From assembly GCA_033297075.1 (NCBI GenBank), contig MU858130.1:1-64000 (forward strand): a stretch of DNA of 64,000 bases, read 5' to 3'. The notes beneath the pieces are model-generated. The model was given only the letters and a program-made list of their open reading frames with translations. It was not told where the DNA came from and did not search any database. Positions within the stretch are counted from its first letter, which is position 1. Each line of letters opens with the position of its first letter. The stretch is from Rhypophila decipiens. Taxonomy: Eukaryota > Ascomycota > Sordariomycetes > Sordariales > Naviculisporaceae. The translations under genes and the position numbers were made by a program. Below, one piece after another: positions 1 to 9,815 of this stretch.

Positions 1-218
1 TTCTCTTACTGCGATGTGTCTATCCTCTGCGCGTCTAGATCCAATCGTCCCGTTGACATGGCATACTTGATCGTTGCCCGAACTGCTTTCATGTCAGCCC
101 CTGTAACAGCCAGCACGTGCAATTGTGGGTCTGCGAGCGGGGTGATGTTATGGTTCTTTTGCCAACTCTCCCGTAAAAGTTGGCCCCGGCTTTACACGAG
201 ACGACACTACCCGAAAAC

Positions 219-2816
219 ATGTCAGGCCATCCAAACGCCATGGAGGCTCTCTTGAAGTCTTTCCTTCCCGACGAAATGCAAAGCACGATGCGGAGTAATG
301 GGATCAGCATAAACGAATTGATCAAAGAGATGGGGGTCAACTCTTCTGAAGAACTTGAGGCCATGATACGAGACCCCACCACCCAGGATCGCGCCCTTGA
401 CCACGGCGCAAAAGCTGAGCATGTATCCCTGGATGATGCCCGTCGGCAGACGGAGCCCATGCGTGCCAAAATCCTCGAGTTGTACGGAACACTGGGTGAT
501 ATTGTGGCCCGCCATGAAGCAACCATCCAGAAGCGCTGGGCCAAGAAGACGAGAGGGGAGAGGCTTCTCATCCTCCTCAGGGCCTGGCCTGACATGCCAC
601 GGAAACACCGGCCGGACTTTAACGCGTTCAAAGACGAACACGGGCTGGTCAACAAGGCAAAAAGGCCCCAATGGCGAGCCAAGACGCTGTGCCCTACCAT
701 TAACCAAGAGGACCTTTTGAAACCTCGGACTCTTCCTCTGCTGCTCAACTCTCGGGCCAGGAACCATCCCTCGGTCTTTGCCGGCACCGACCGGATGGAG
801 ATGACGATTGGGCTTCGAACTTTTGCTCTCGTGCCCTCCAACGTCAAGGAACATGTCATGCTTCTGAATCGGATAACCGAGTCGACTTCGCAGGACTACG
901 GCAAGATAGTCCGACGCTCCATGGACGGCAGCACCGGCAGCTTGACCACGACGCCCGAGAAACAGTACTCGGTGGGCGAAGGGGCACTCATTCTCGAGTC
1001 TCAGCAAATGATCCTCGCCTTCCTCGTGGATACTTGCAGAGCTATCCTTCTCGAGATAGCGCCCGACAAGATGACGGGCCCAGAATGTCCCATCTTGCCT
1101 GAGCCCAAGCTCAAAGAGGAGAGCGAGTCGGCTGGGTTCGAATCACTGACAGTGATGGCCCAGGAGGCGCCCTACCGTCTGCCCGCCCACTTGGACACGG
1201 CCCGGATGATTTCCCTCCTCAGCGCGCGTACACAAGCTGCAAAGGACCATCTGTGGTCCCTCCGCGAAGATCCGAGGTACTTCCACGAAACCCTTCTCGA
1301 ATATGCCGATCACAGAAACGAGTACTTCTGGGGCAATTCCGACGGTACAAACGGCCGTCGCGTCATTTATTGGCCTGACGTGCTCCGCCAGCTCCTCGCT
1401 GACGCGTATGTCAACGTCGAGAGCTTTGACGAGCTCCGCAGACAGGCTATCGACCTTCAAAGCCTGCACGCAAAATACTCGGACCAGATTGACCCTTCCA
1501 AGGACCTTCCCCGTGAGTATATGGACGCCCTGGTCAAGTTTCGGACCTATCTCTGGCAAACTGTCAGTAATCAATTCACTCAATTGAAGGATCGCGCACT
1601 GTGCTCGCCGCAGATGCGGCACTTGTTTGAGTACTCGACGGAGGAGGAAACTATCGTGTCAAACCCGGCCAGGATAAACGATGTGGAGTCTGTCATACTC
1701 TGGCTTTTCAAGACACTGTACGACGATGAAGAGCCTCTCAGGGTCCTCGGTTTGACAATGGTCATGGACCAGCTCGAATACGTCATCAGCACTGACCCCA
1801 ACGCGAAAGCCCTGATATCCTCCACCATTGGTCAAACGATTGGCGATTTGTCAATCTTGGCCCAGTGCTACCGACAACTCGAGCTCTACCAGCCATGGGC
1901 CCAGGAATTCGAGCTGCATGCCGCGAAGGGTGAGAAGAAGCTAAGGACCACTTAAATGGCGTGGAGAGGTCCACAAGACAAGATCTGCAGTGCCTTCGAC
2001 GTCGATGCTCTGAAAGCACCCGGGAAGCTTGCCGACCCTGCCGGCGGGAGGTTTACCTACCCTGTCGACAAGCGCCGGACCAAGGAGAATGTGGAAAAGA
2101 TGCGCAAGGCCGAAGAAAACCTGGATGCCTTTTGGAGATCCATCGACAGATTGACACATGTCAAGCTTCCAGGCATGCAAGGTACTGTTTCGGGGCCGTT
2201 CCTCGCCCAGTCACACCTCTTGAAGCGAACCCCTGAGTGGGTCGAACCGGCCGAGACCTCCACCACTTCTGCCAAGAAGTTTGTCCCGCAAGACCAGTCC
2301 TTCGACAAGCCGCTGTCGCCGTTCTACTCTGAGTTTTCATCTACCCCTCGCCGTCCGGAACTGCCGGCCGGCCCCAAGGCCAAGACCAAGACCAAAGGCG
2401 CTGCTAATCCCCCGGCTGCCACGGAAAATACCACCACCACCACTGCTGCTGCTGCTGCTGGTGAGACCATCCGGCATGAAAGCAGCGCCCCGCAAGAGCA
2501 AAAGACGTGGCCCGTCGACGCCCGCGCCTTCAAGGTATTCCGCACCTTGTTCTTCAACCCGGACGTGACGTCCTCGCCGGGAGAGATTGCGTGGAAGGAC
2601 TTTCTCCACGCCATGGCTTCGGTTGGCTTCGTGGCTGAGAAGCTGTATGGGTCTGTCTGGCAGTTCAAGCCTACCAAGCTGGACGTGGAGCAGCCGATCC
2701 AGTTCCACGAGCCGCATCCGAGCCCCAAGATGGGCATCACCACTGCCAGACGTATCGGGAGGAGGTTGTTCCGCCAGTATGGATTGGTGGGGAGTATGAT
2801 TGTGTTGAATAAGTGA
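219..2816 (+). CDS. Large fungal-specific protein with HicA-like C-terminal domain
   Basis: Function is unknown. The start is the first ATG in the open frame at 219. The frame runs to a TAA at 1953 and continues in the same frame to 2816. A 48-bp intron at 1930-1977 (GTGAGA donor, AAG acceptor) removes the TAA and restores one protein of about 849 residues, so I read it as one gene. The N-terminal part is helical and has the conserved signature of a family common in Sordariomycetes (RAWPDMP, HRPDF, INQEDL, LNSRARNHPSVFA). A Thr/Ala-rich low-complexity linker (ACC and GCT runs near 2433-2460) separates it from a conserved C-terminal domain of about 100 residues (FLHAMASVGF, GSVWQF, FHEPHP, ARRIGRRL). 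That domain resembles the GF/GS/PHP layout of the HicA dsRBD-like fold; this is an inference, not a family assignment. An alternative is two genes, the second starting with the ATG at 1956. Confidence 0.75.
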
Positions 2817-3371
2817 TTGGTGGTATACGGTTCAAATGTGTGTGAAATTGTTTTCACTTCCTTTTCTTTTGGTTATATCTGGGTGAATTCGCTGAAAGAA
2901 AAATGACAAGTACAATGTACCTTTGGGGGAGGATATATATTAGAAGTCTTTGCGTTTTGTTGTGAGGTGAATAATACTCATTTTCTTGGAAATTAAAACG
3001 AATATACTTTTTGTAAAGAGCTCTTAGTAAATGCTCCTTTTTTTGGCATCATGTTACTAAAGAAACATTGATAAAGCGATGTTTGCAGTATTCGGAAGAT
3101 GTCAATGTAGAGATCCAAGGGTTAGGGTTGTATGCTGAGATTACAGTCCTACGATTATATTGCGCCACACGAATGTGATGCCAGAATGTCCAGGCTGCAT
3201 CTCATCCGGTCCAACTACATGTATTTGGAACTGACTTACCCCGCTCGCACTATCAATCTCAACCGAACAGCATCACATTAAGTTTCAAAGCGCCGATCAC
3301 TTTTTGTCAATACTTCACCAAGCCTCAAGGTCTTTTTCAGCGTTCATTCACAATCCTGATAGTCTTGCGAG
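2817..3371. other. Intergenic, 555 bp
   Basis: This is the 3' flank of the first large gene and the upstream region of the next plus-strand gene. It is AT-rich from about 2830 to 3060. I see no coding frame or repeat. Confidence 0.5.
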
Positions 3372-5675
3372 ATGGCATTACAACAAGCCCTTTCAGCCCA
3401 GTGGGGTGTAGAGACCACCGTCAACGGCGCTTTGGTCTTCGGCCAGAATCTCGTTCAAGTGGCAACCAGCGACAACGTCCAGATTTTGGCGCTGGCAGCT
3501 TGCGAGCTGTTCGGGGGCACCATTGCCATGAGCCCTGCAACAATCGAGAGAATCCAGAGGGACGTCATCCCGCCTTCTCCCAGTCCGCTCGTCAAATTCG
3601 CAAAGCTAAAAATCGGCTGGTCCAAGGACGACTGCGCTATGTTCTTTGGCAGTTCCGAGGCTGGCCTGAGGTTCCTGGGACTCGCCGCCGCTTTGGTTAC
3701 CACTATGGGCCCCCTGGACGCGGCGAGAGCTGTATCCTTGATGCTGAGGGCTGTGGCGAAGGACGCTAACCACATCCCACCGACGCAGCACGTCAAAGAA
3801 CTGCTCGCAAGTCTCGAGCCAAGACTCACTCGCTCCCTGTTCCCTGAAATAGTCGGTGGCTGGCATTCCATGGCTTTCACCCAACTGAGTGAAAATGCCC
3901 GAGCCGCATACGAATCGTCCTACCCTTCCCACGAGGGAATCAGTACAATCCTTGACGCCCTTCGCAAGCTCAACCGCGTGGGAGAAGCCAGCATCAAGAA
4001 GGCCAAGATCCAGGTGTCTGTTGAGTGTCTACCATGGGTTGTTGCCTTCACGGAATGGTGTCTGGGCGTTCCTCCTGCAGTATTCAGCCGGGACGAGACT
4101 CCGCTGTTGCAACCACCAGGGTCAAATGTCGACATCTTTACCGGTTCTGCCGACGACCGAAGGTTGATCGTGACCCTGGAACACGATCTGCCTATTGGCC
4201 CGGAAGAGCTCATTGCTGCCGAGGACCACCCAAATCCATGTTCTGGGATGGTTACCGTTAGTACCTATGGGCACCTCCTGCGCCAAAAGTGGCGTATCGA
4301 CGAGACCTCCCAAGAGCAGGGAATGGGCCCTGCGTTCAGGGCTTTCGTCAGCTGTGTGGAATATGCAGCCGGAAGATTTCTCAGCGAGTGCAGGTTCACC
4401 AGTCATCAGGCTGATAAGGGACCTCATCACAGCGTTGGCATTTTGAAGGCCAAGGGGGTCAAGGGTCTCGAAAATTGCCAAACTTCACCCTTCAGCGACT
4501 CGAGTGGAAACACTCTGGCACGAGTTCTAACTCGACTCCTCTACCTGGATCGACTACCCAATGGTCCCATCAAAATCAGGCCCGATGATGGCATAGAGCG
4601 CCCGTATATTACCCAGCACCCTCTGGTAAAGGGATACTTTCAAGATCTTCAGACGGAGTGCAAGTGCCGCGACTGCCGGAAAGTCCAAAAAACGGTTGAC
4701 GAAATCCCCCTTTACGGCTTGAATTGTTTAAGAGACCAGTTTCTATACAATGTCTCATTGCTCGTTGCAGATGCTTTGTCCATTTCATTGTTCGAATCAG
4801 CAGGTGAGCGGCCGGATTTGCTGGTTCGGGTCGACAATCGTTCCGAGTTGCGCAATGGCCCTTTCCAGACAGCCGTGCTTGCCGTCTTGACAAACTCAGC
4901 CGACGGCACCTTCCACATTGGAGGAACAAGACTCGTCCCAACCTGCGACATCGAATCCTTGGTCGACTGGAGTCTAGCGTTGGCCGGGCACGATGTTGAA
5001 ATGTCGTCACCCGAGCACCCCAAATCGAGCTGGGCCATGTCGTGCTTCAAGGGCCAAGCCATTTATCCCATCATTTTTGAGAGTGGTCGAGTCAGCAAGA
5101 ACGGATATCTGTCGCTTGCACTGACACCTGGAGTTCTAGAGTTTGAAGGTCACAGATACAGCATCGTCAGGGGTAAAAAGGCAGAGCAGAGGGCACCACC
5201 CATGGGGACCGACAAAGCGCTTTCGGCACAAAAGGTCGATAGACCGCTAAACTCCCATCCCAACATCAGCCGCTTGAAGTGGACGGTGGACGCCGGCGAC
5301 AGGATTCTCGGCCTTGGAGTCGGTCTTGGCCCCCTTCAGACCACCCCTACATACTTCACCCACGATCCATTCAGGGTAATAAGCATCCTTACCAGCGGGC
5401 TAGTTGTCGAGAGGTGTTCTCACTGGGGCTCGGAGCCGTTGAAAGAGCCAGATCTCTACTGCGGATATACTTCGCCGACCTCCCCAGGCGCTCAACACGG
5501 GAGACATATGGTGTCTGTTGTGGCATCCGACCGGGCTGACCATTTGCGGTTCTATTCCCTCGCTAGCATTCAGGCTCAAGCTGATCAAATCAAAGCCATC
5601 ATCCGACTCGATGCTTGTCTAGGATGCTGTTTGTCTGTCTGTCGCAAGGTCGAGGCCAAATTTTTGGTTTTGTGA
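3372..5675 (+). CDS. Fungal-specific protein of unknown function, 767 aa
   Basis: This is a single uninterrupted exon from an ATG at 3372. The protein belongs to a large family of uncharacterised ascomycete proteins. I recognise it by the N-terminal block (ILALAACELFGGTI, LSP-type TIER, KIGW, FLGLAAALVTTM) and the C-terminal block ending in DACLGCCL. It has no signal peptide or clear membrane segment, so an intracellular location is likely. A CxC-DC motif (CKCRDCRK) near residue 430 could bind metal. The gene lies 555 bp downstream of, and co-directional with, the preceding large protein; both families are common in accessory regions of fungal genomes, but no functional link is known. Both conserved ends are present, so the gene appears complete. 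Confidence 0.8.
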   Translation: MALQQALSAQWGVETTVNGALVFGQNLVQVATSDNVQILALAACELFGGTIAMSPATIERIQRDVIPPSPSPLVKFAKLKIGWSKDDCAMFFGSSEAGLRFLGLAAALVTTMGPLDAARAVSLMLRAVAKDANHIPPTQHVKELLASLEPRLTRSLFPEIVGGWHSMAFTQLSENARAAYESSYPSHEGISTILDALRKLNRVGEASIKKAKIQVSVECLPWVVAFTEWCLGVPPAVFSRDETPLLQPPGSNVDIFTGSADDRRLIVTLEHDLPIGPEELIAAEDHPNPCSGMVTVSTYGHLLRQKWRIDETSQEQGMGPAFRAFVSCVEYAAGRFLSECRFTSHQADKGPHHSVGILKAKGVKGLENCQTSPFSDSSGNTLARVLTRLLYLDRLPNGPIKIRPDDGIERPYITQHPLVKGYFQDLQTECKCRDCRKVQKTVDEIPLYGLNCLRDQFLYNVSLLVADALSISLFESAGERPDLLVRVDNRSELRNGPFQTAVLAVLTNSADGTFHIGGTRLVPTCDIESLVDWSLALAGHDVEMSSPEHPKSSWAMSCFKGQAIYPIIFESGRVSKNGYLSLALTPGVLEFEGHRYSIVRGKKAEQRAPPMGTDKALSAQKVDRPLNSHPNISRLKWTVDAGDRILGLGVGLGPLQTTPTYFTHDPFRVISILTSGLVVERCSHWGSEPLKEPDLYCGYTSPTSPGAQHGRHMVSVVASDRADHLRFYSLASIQAQADQIKAIIRLDACLGCCLSVCRKVEAKFLVL

Positions 5676-5815
5676 TAGTCTTGGTACAAAGACTATATTT
5701 ATGGGGTTCAACAACCGGTACAACTATATAGGCATGCAGGTATCCATCAATGAGTATTCTTTTCCCCGAACCGAAGAGTTTACGCTCTTCCCTACGTATA
5801 TATATACGCACCCTA

Positions 5816-6493
5816 TTACCGCACAGTCCGACCAGGCAGTCCCTCAGCCATTCTCCTCGACCTCGCCCGGAGCTGCAACACACAAGTCACGATCCCAGCG
5901 AATGTAGCAGGCAGTCCCAAACCAATCCCAACACCCAAAGCAATCTTGTCACTCCTACTCAGCCCGCCGCCCTGATCTTCCGTCACAGGTCCAGACCGTC
6001 CAGGACCCCCAGTGCCTCCTCCGTCAACCGTACCGGTCCTCGCAGGCGGTTCATTCCCCACCAATACCGTCGTCGACCGCGTCCCATCACCAGCAACGGT
6101 CGTCTCTGCCCCACTGACCCCAGCATGAGTAAACCCAGCACGCTCACAATAACTCGTATAAAACGCCTCAGCAGCACTGTAATCAGACTCCCAGCTCGCC
6201 CCAATGGTACAAGATCGCGAGACACAGTCTTTGAGTGCCGAGGTAGCCATGGTGAACTGGTCAATCGCACACCAGCATTCATTCGGCGAGACATGGCCGC
6301 ATCCTATCATGAAGGCAATCTGGTCGGCGCGAGAGTCACTGCACCCTACGCAACCCTGGGCGCAGGGGCGGATGCTGTAATAGCCTGGCTGCTGGCAGAC
6401 TGAGTTTGCGGTTGCTTCGATAACGTGAAATTGTTGGATGATGACGAGGAAGAGTATTTGTATCGCTGGGGCGAGTGGAATCTGACGGGTCAT
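5816..6493 (-). CDS. CFEM-like cysteine-rich surface protein with one membrane segment
   Basis: The 225-residue protein has an N-terminal signal peptide (hydrophobic core AIQILFLVII) and a cysteine-rich ectodomain with about ten Cys (RPCAQGCVGC, NECWC, DCVSRSC) spaced much like the fungal CFEM fold. A Gly/Thr-rich stalk follows, then a transmembrane segment (IALGVGIGLGLPATFAGIV) and a short basic tail (RARSRR). The predicted topology is type I with the Cys domain outside the cell. CFEM proteins take part in haem or iron acquisition, wall anchoring or surface sensing; which applies here cannot be told. The gene is single-exon and convergent with the preceding plus-strand gene, 140 bp away. A non-CFEM Cys-rich domain is possible because the canonical Asp position is unclear. 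Confidence 0.7.
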   Translation of the reverse strand: MTRQIPLAPAIQILFLVIIQQFHVIEATANSVCQQPGYYSIRPCAQGCVGCSDSRADQIAFMIGCGHVSPNECWCAIDQFTMATSALKDCVSRSCTIGASWESDYSAAEAFYTSYCERAGFTHAGVSGAETTVAGDGTRSTTVLVGNEPPARTGTVDGGGTGGPGRSGPVTEDQGGGLSRSDKIALGVGIGLGLPATFAGIVTCVLQLRARSRRMAEGLPGRTVR

Positions 6494-7049
6494 GGCGACG
6501 AAGTAATGAGATGAAGATGTTGGACAAGAGTTACTAGTAAACGAGTGCGTGGTGTCTTAAGATAGGGGACTGTCTTATCTGCTTGTGGTTATGAAAATGG
6601 CGGAGCTGAAATTTGAGATGCTTGGACGGGGGCTGGGCCAGGCAAGACCCAATCAGGGGCCGAGATAATTCAATAGTTGACCGCCACAGCTATGCTCGGC
6701 CACGATTGTTACCCCAAAACTGCTGATCTCAAAAGTTGCCTGCCGGGGGGAGTTATGAGTCGGTTCTTGGCGTCGTTTGGCGACGACATGGTTGGGAATA
6801 GAGGCAAGCAATATGCAGGAAAGTCTTGTATAACCATACCCTTAATTTATAGCTTAGTCTACATGCAACAATGAACAGCTTAAAATGAAAGTTTGATTTA
6901 AAGGGCGAATAAAGGAAAACCATCCAAACGCCCACGTGAAAAGAAACAAGCAATAATCAATCATATAATATATCTCCTACAACAAACAACCCCAAAAGAC
7001 AGGACACCTGATTCTGCTCTTGATTGCCCTTCTTAGAGCCTTATAGTGA
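6494..7049. other. Intergenic, 556 bp
   Basis: This holds the promoter of the minus-strand CFEM-like gene and the 3' flank of the minus-strand metalloprotease gene. It is AT-rich from about 6840 to 6990. No gene is seen. Confidence 0.5.
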
Positions 7050-8539
7050 CTATGGAAGCTCAGATATAGTCCCGTCCTCGTTAACGGCCAGGCCCCTCGA
7101 GAAAAACTCTGTCTGGAGGCCCAGGAACTTGTACAATTCGGGCAAGGTCTCGTCTTTGTGAGCGAGCATGTTCTGGAAGCCGTAGCTGCTGGCACCGCGG
7201 TGGTCAAAGAGATTGCCAATGGCGCGAAGGTGGAAAAACTGGATAACAAGAGATTAAGTATCACGTTCTGTGTATACCTTGGGTAGGTGAGGTTGGAAAG
7301 CCGCAAACTTACCTCGTGATGAATGGTGGCGCTCAGGGTGGCGAAACTTTCGATGGGCATATCGTCATCGTTCTCATCCAGAGTGACGTCCACCCAGTCG
7401 TAGAAGGAGTGGTCATCGATGCTGGTGCCTCCCCATTCCCCGTTCTGGAAGAATGAGGCCAGGTAAAGTGGGTGTATCGTGAGCGTAGCCGCGACCCTCC
7501 TCCTGTCTGACGTGACTGGAGGATCGGGGTCCTGGGCCGTAATCGCCCCATCCATGTCCATATTCTCCGGTGCCTTAGGCCAGTTCTTAGTATCTGTTGC
7601 CTCGTTGTACATCAGAACGAGCTTTGATGGACCGTCTGGGTGGTCTTCTGTCCACTTCTTGCGTGCGAAGTCATACTGCGCCTCGCCGCCGCTGGGTCTA
7701 GGCACTGGTTTTTGTGACAGCGAAGGTGCGCAGTAGACAATCTACGGTAATTGGCAAACAGAAAACAGGTTCCAGCACTGATTAGTATTACCGCCACGAT
7801 TCCAATAGATATGCGTCAGTGCTGCAACTTACAAAATTAAGATGGTGGGTTTCCGAAGTCGCCCCCAAGTCCACCCACTCCTGGGAGTTGGCGTAATCCC
7901 CACCGAAACCGACAGGAGGGGTCTCGATTCGGCCTGCCGCATCAAAATGCTCTCTGTGTGCCGGGGGTGAAGACGAACTTGTTAGTATCGAAGGTCCTAG
8001 GTACCCAAGGTAGGTAGGTATGCTTGGAAAGGGTACTTACTGATTACTGTGTCGCACTTGGACACCCAGTTGTTGTCGACCGGTCCCATGAGGAGCTCGC
8101 ATTGCCTTCTACGTGGGTCTTGCGCGCCATAACCCGGGCAGTCGGTCTTCCAGGCCATGATGGTCCTTTTAGCAAGATCCGACCGTTCTATTGCCTGCAT
8201 CACAGCCCTGTATACAGCTTCTTCCTTTTCCCCATCTCGTGCGTCCCCTATCAGCGTTGTGGCTGACACTTTATGCGCTGTGTTGTTGTGATGAGCATAA
8301 TTAACTTTGGGTCAAGAAACGCCTCCCGTGCCAAGGACGGGGGGACACTTACTGCATGTCCTGTCTAGTGTCCAGCGGACTCTTACATCAATTGGGTCAT
8401 CTCGTGCAGCTAGTAGTGGACCGCATTCAATGTCCTTGTCGTCACCAGCTGCACCCGGGCCAGTCGCGTTGATGGGGTTGGCGGTGACAGCGAGGGCGAT
8501 CGCCTCAGCCACGAGCATCAACCGAAGAAGTGGTTGCAT
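7050..8539 (-). CDS. Secreted M35-like (aspzincin) metalloprotease, five exons
   Basis: The ATG at 8539 opens a signal peptide (LMLVAEAIALAVTA). I place exons at 8539-8353, 8277-8041, about 7949-7833, 7741-7313 and 7238-7050; all frames join, giving about 385 residues. Donors are mostly GTAAGT, and TACTAAC occurs as a branch site in the third gap; the acceptor of exon 3 is uncertain. Joining exons 4 and 5 gives ATIHHE-FFHLR, that is HExxH, the zinc-binding and catalytic motif of zincins. It is followed by FDHRGASSYG, which resembles the GTxDYAYG element of deuterolysins, where the Asp is the third zinc ligand. I infer a secreted aspzincin-type endopeptidase, more divergent than classical deuterolysin. 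It sits in a run of secreted and surface genes. A catalytically inactive relative cannot be excluded. Confidence 0.65.
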
Positions 8540-9815
8540 TTTGACGGAACAAGAAGGGTGTTGATAGCGGTAGTAGAAAATAACTGCAGGTGAGCTGGCT
8601 GTGGTACCCGATGGGCTGAGTTCAAGTTCGTGGGGATTGGGTGGCGTGGTGAGTTGATGAGAAGAAAGAACAAGAAGGAGAGGAAGACACGCGAACTTTA
8701 TACCAGACGGACTTGGTAGTATATGGGTTGATACCGACCAGTGAGTAGGGCTAATCACGGGTTACCGGGGTTATCAAGACCGGACCAGCCTGATGGACCG
8801 TCGCCTTTCCTGCTGCGGCGGCCACTGGCCCTCCCCCATCGCCCATGTGCTAACCGAGCTCGGTAGCAAGATGTTCTTGTATAGGCTGGCTCTGACGGTG
8901 TTCTGTCCACAATGTTTCTGTTTCTAGACTGGCTGTCACCGGCCATGTGGATGGTGCCCCATTTATCCGTGCCTAGAGCGATTTATCCTCCCAACACAAA
9001 TATGGAGGTAACATGATGGTACTGCTTCTTTTACTGTTGCCAAGGCTGATGGAAGGATCTGTATCCGGACCATCGGGCGGACAAGTTATTCATGTGTGGA
9101 TGGTTACGAAATGAAGCCCTTTAGAGCTACACCGGTCTGTATGTTGACCTAATAGTGGATTGATCTCAGCTGATGACCTGTCGAAACCTCTGGGAAAGGT
9201 GCAGTGGCTGAGGCGCGTGCAGTGATGGTTGGCCTTAGCAGCACTGCGGCCGGGAAGGAATGATGCCTGGTTGGGATATTAGCACGATGCCGCTGCGACA
9301 CAAAGTGCAGGCCGAGTTGTGGCTGTGGCCGTGAGAAAGGTTCATATTACCACTTTCAGACCAATTGATACTTATGGACTTATATAGGTATTATTGGCCA
9401 CTTGTTCCAATAACATAATATTATGTCACCTCAATCGGGTCCTATAAGCGCTCTTCCTTTTTACCAAAGTTAGGCCAGATCTTGTCTGAGATAAGTGCAA
9501 ATTGGATCAGGACCTGAGGGTAGGAATCAGGCCCCGTGCTGGACTGTCAGCGTCGACGACCTCGTGACCTGCAAGTGTTCTAATTAATTCAGTTTTGGAT
9601 TTCAGTTTCTCAAATTTCCGGAATGGGAACACATGTATGCCAAACACCAACAAGCCAGCCAGGAAACCAGGCATTAAAGGTTGATACTTAAGGCTCGTCT
9701 GCTCCCCCCATATTACCTTCAAAAAATCTAGTTGTATCAGTTCCATATTCTCCACATAATCAACCTGCAAGCATCATTTTATCTCGATATTCCCACCCGA
9801 CAAAGAAACACCGTC
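8540..9815. other. Divergent intergenic region, 1.28 kb
   Basis: This separates the minus-strand metalloprotease from the plus-strand secreted protein and must contain both promoters. Short open frames here have no recognisable protein features. No repeat or RNA gene is seen. Confidence 0.5.
8696..8702 (-). promoter_or_regulatory. TATA-like box of metalloprotease gene
   Basis: TATAAAG on the minus strand lies about 157 bp upstream of the ATG at 8539. It is a plausible core promoter element, from position and motif only. Confidence 0.4.

Noticed and set aside
89..1007. Long minus-strand frames opposite the first gene
   Set aside because: They are shadows of a GC-rich coding region; the plus-strand protein has clear family motifs.
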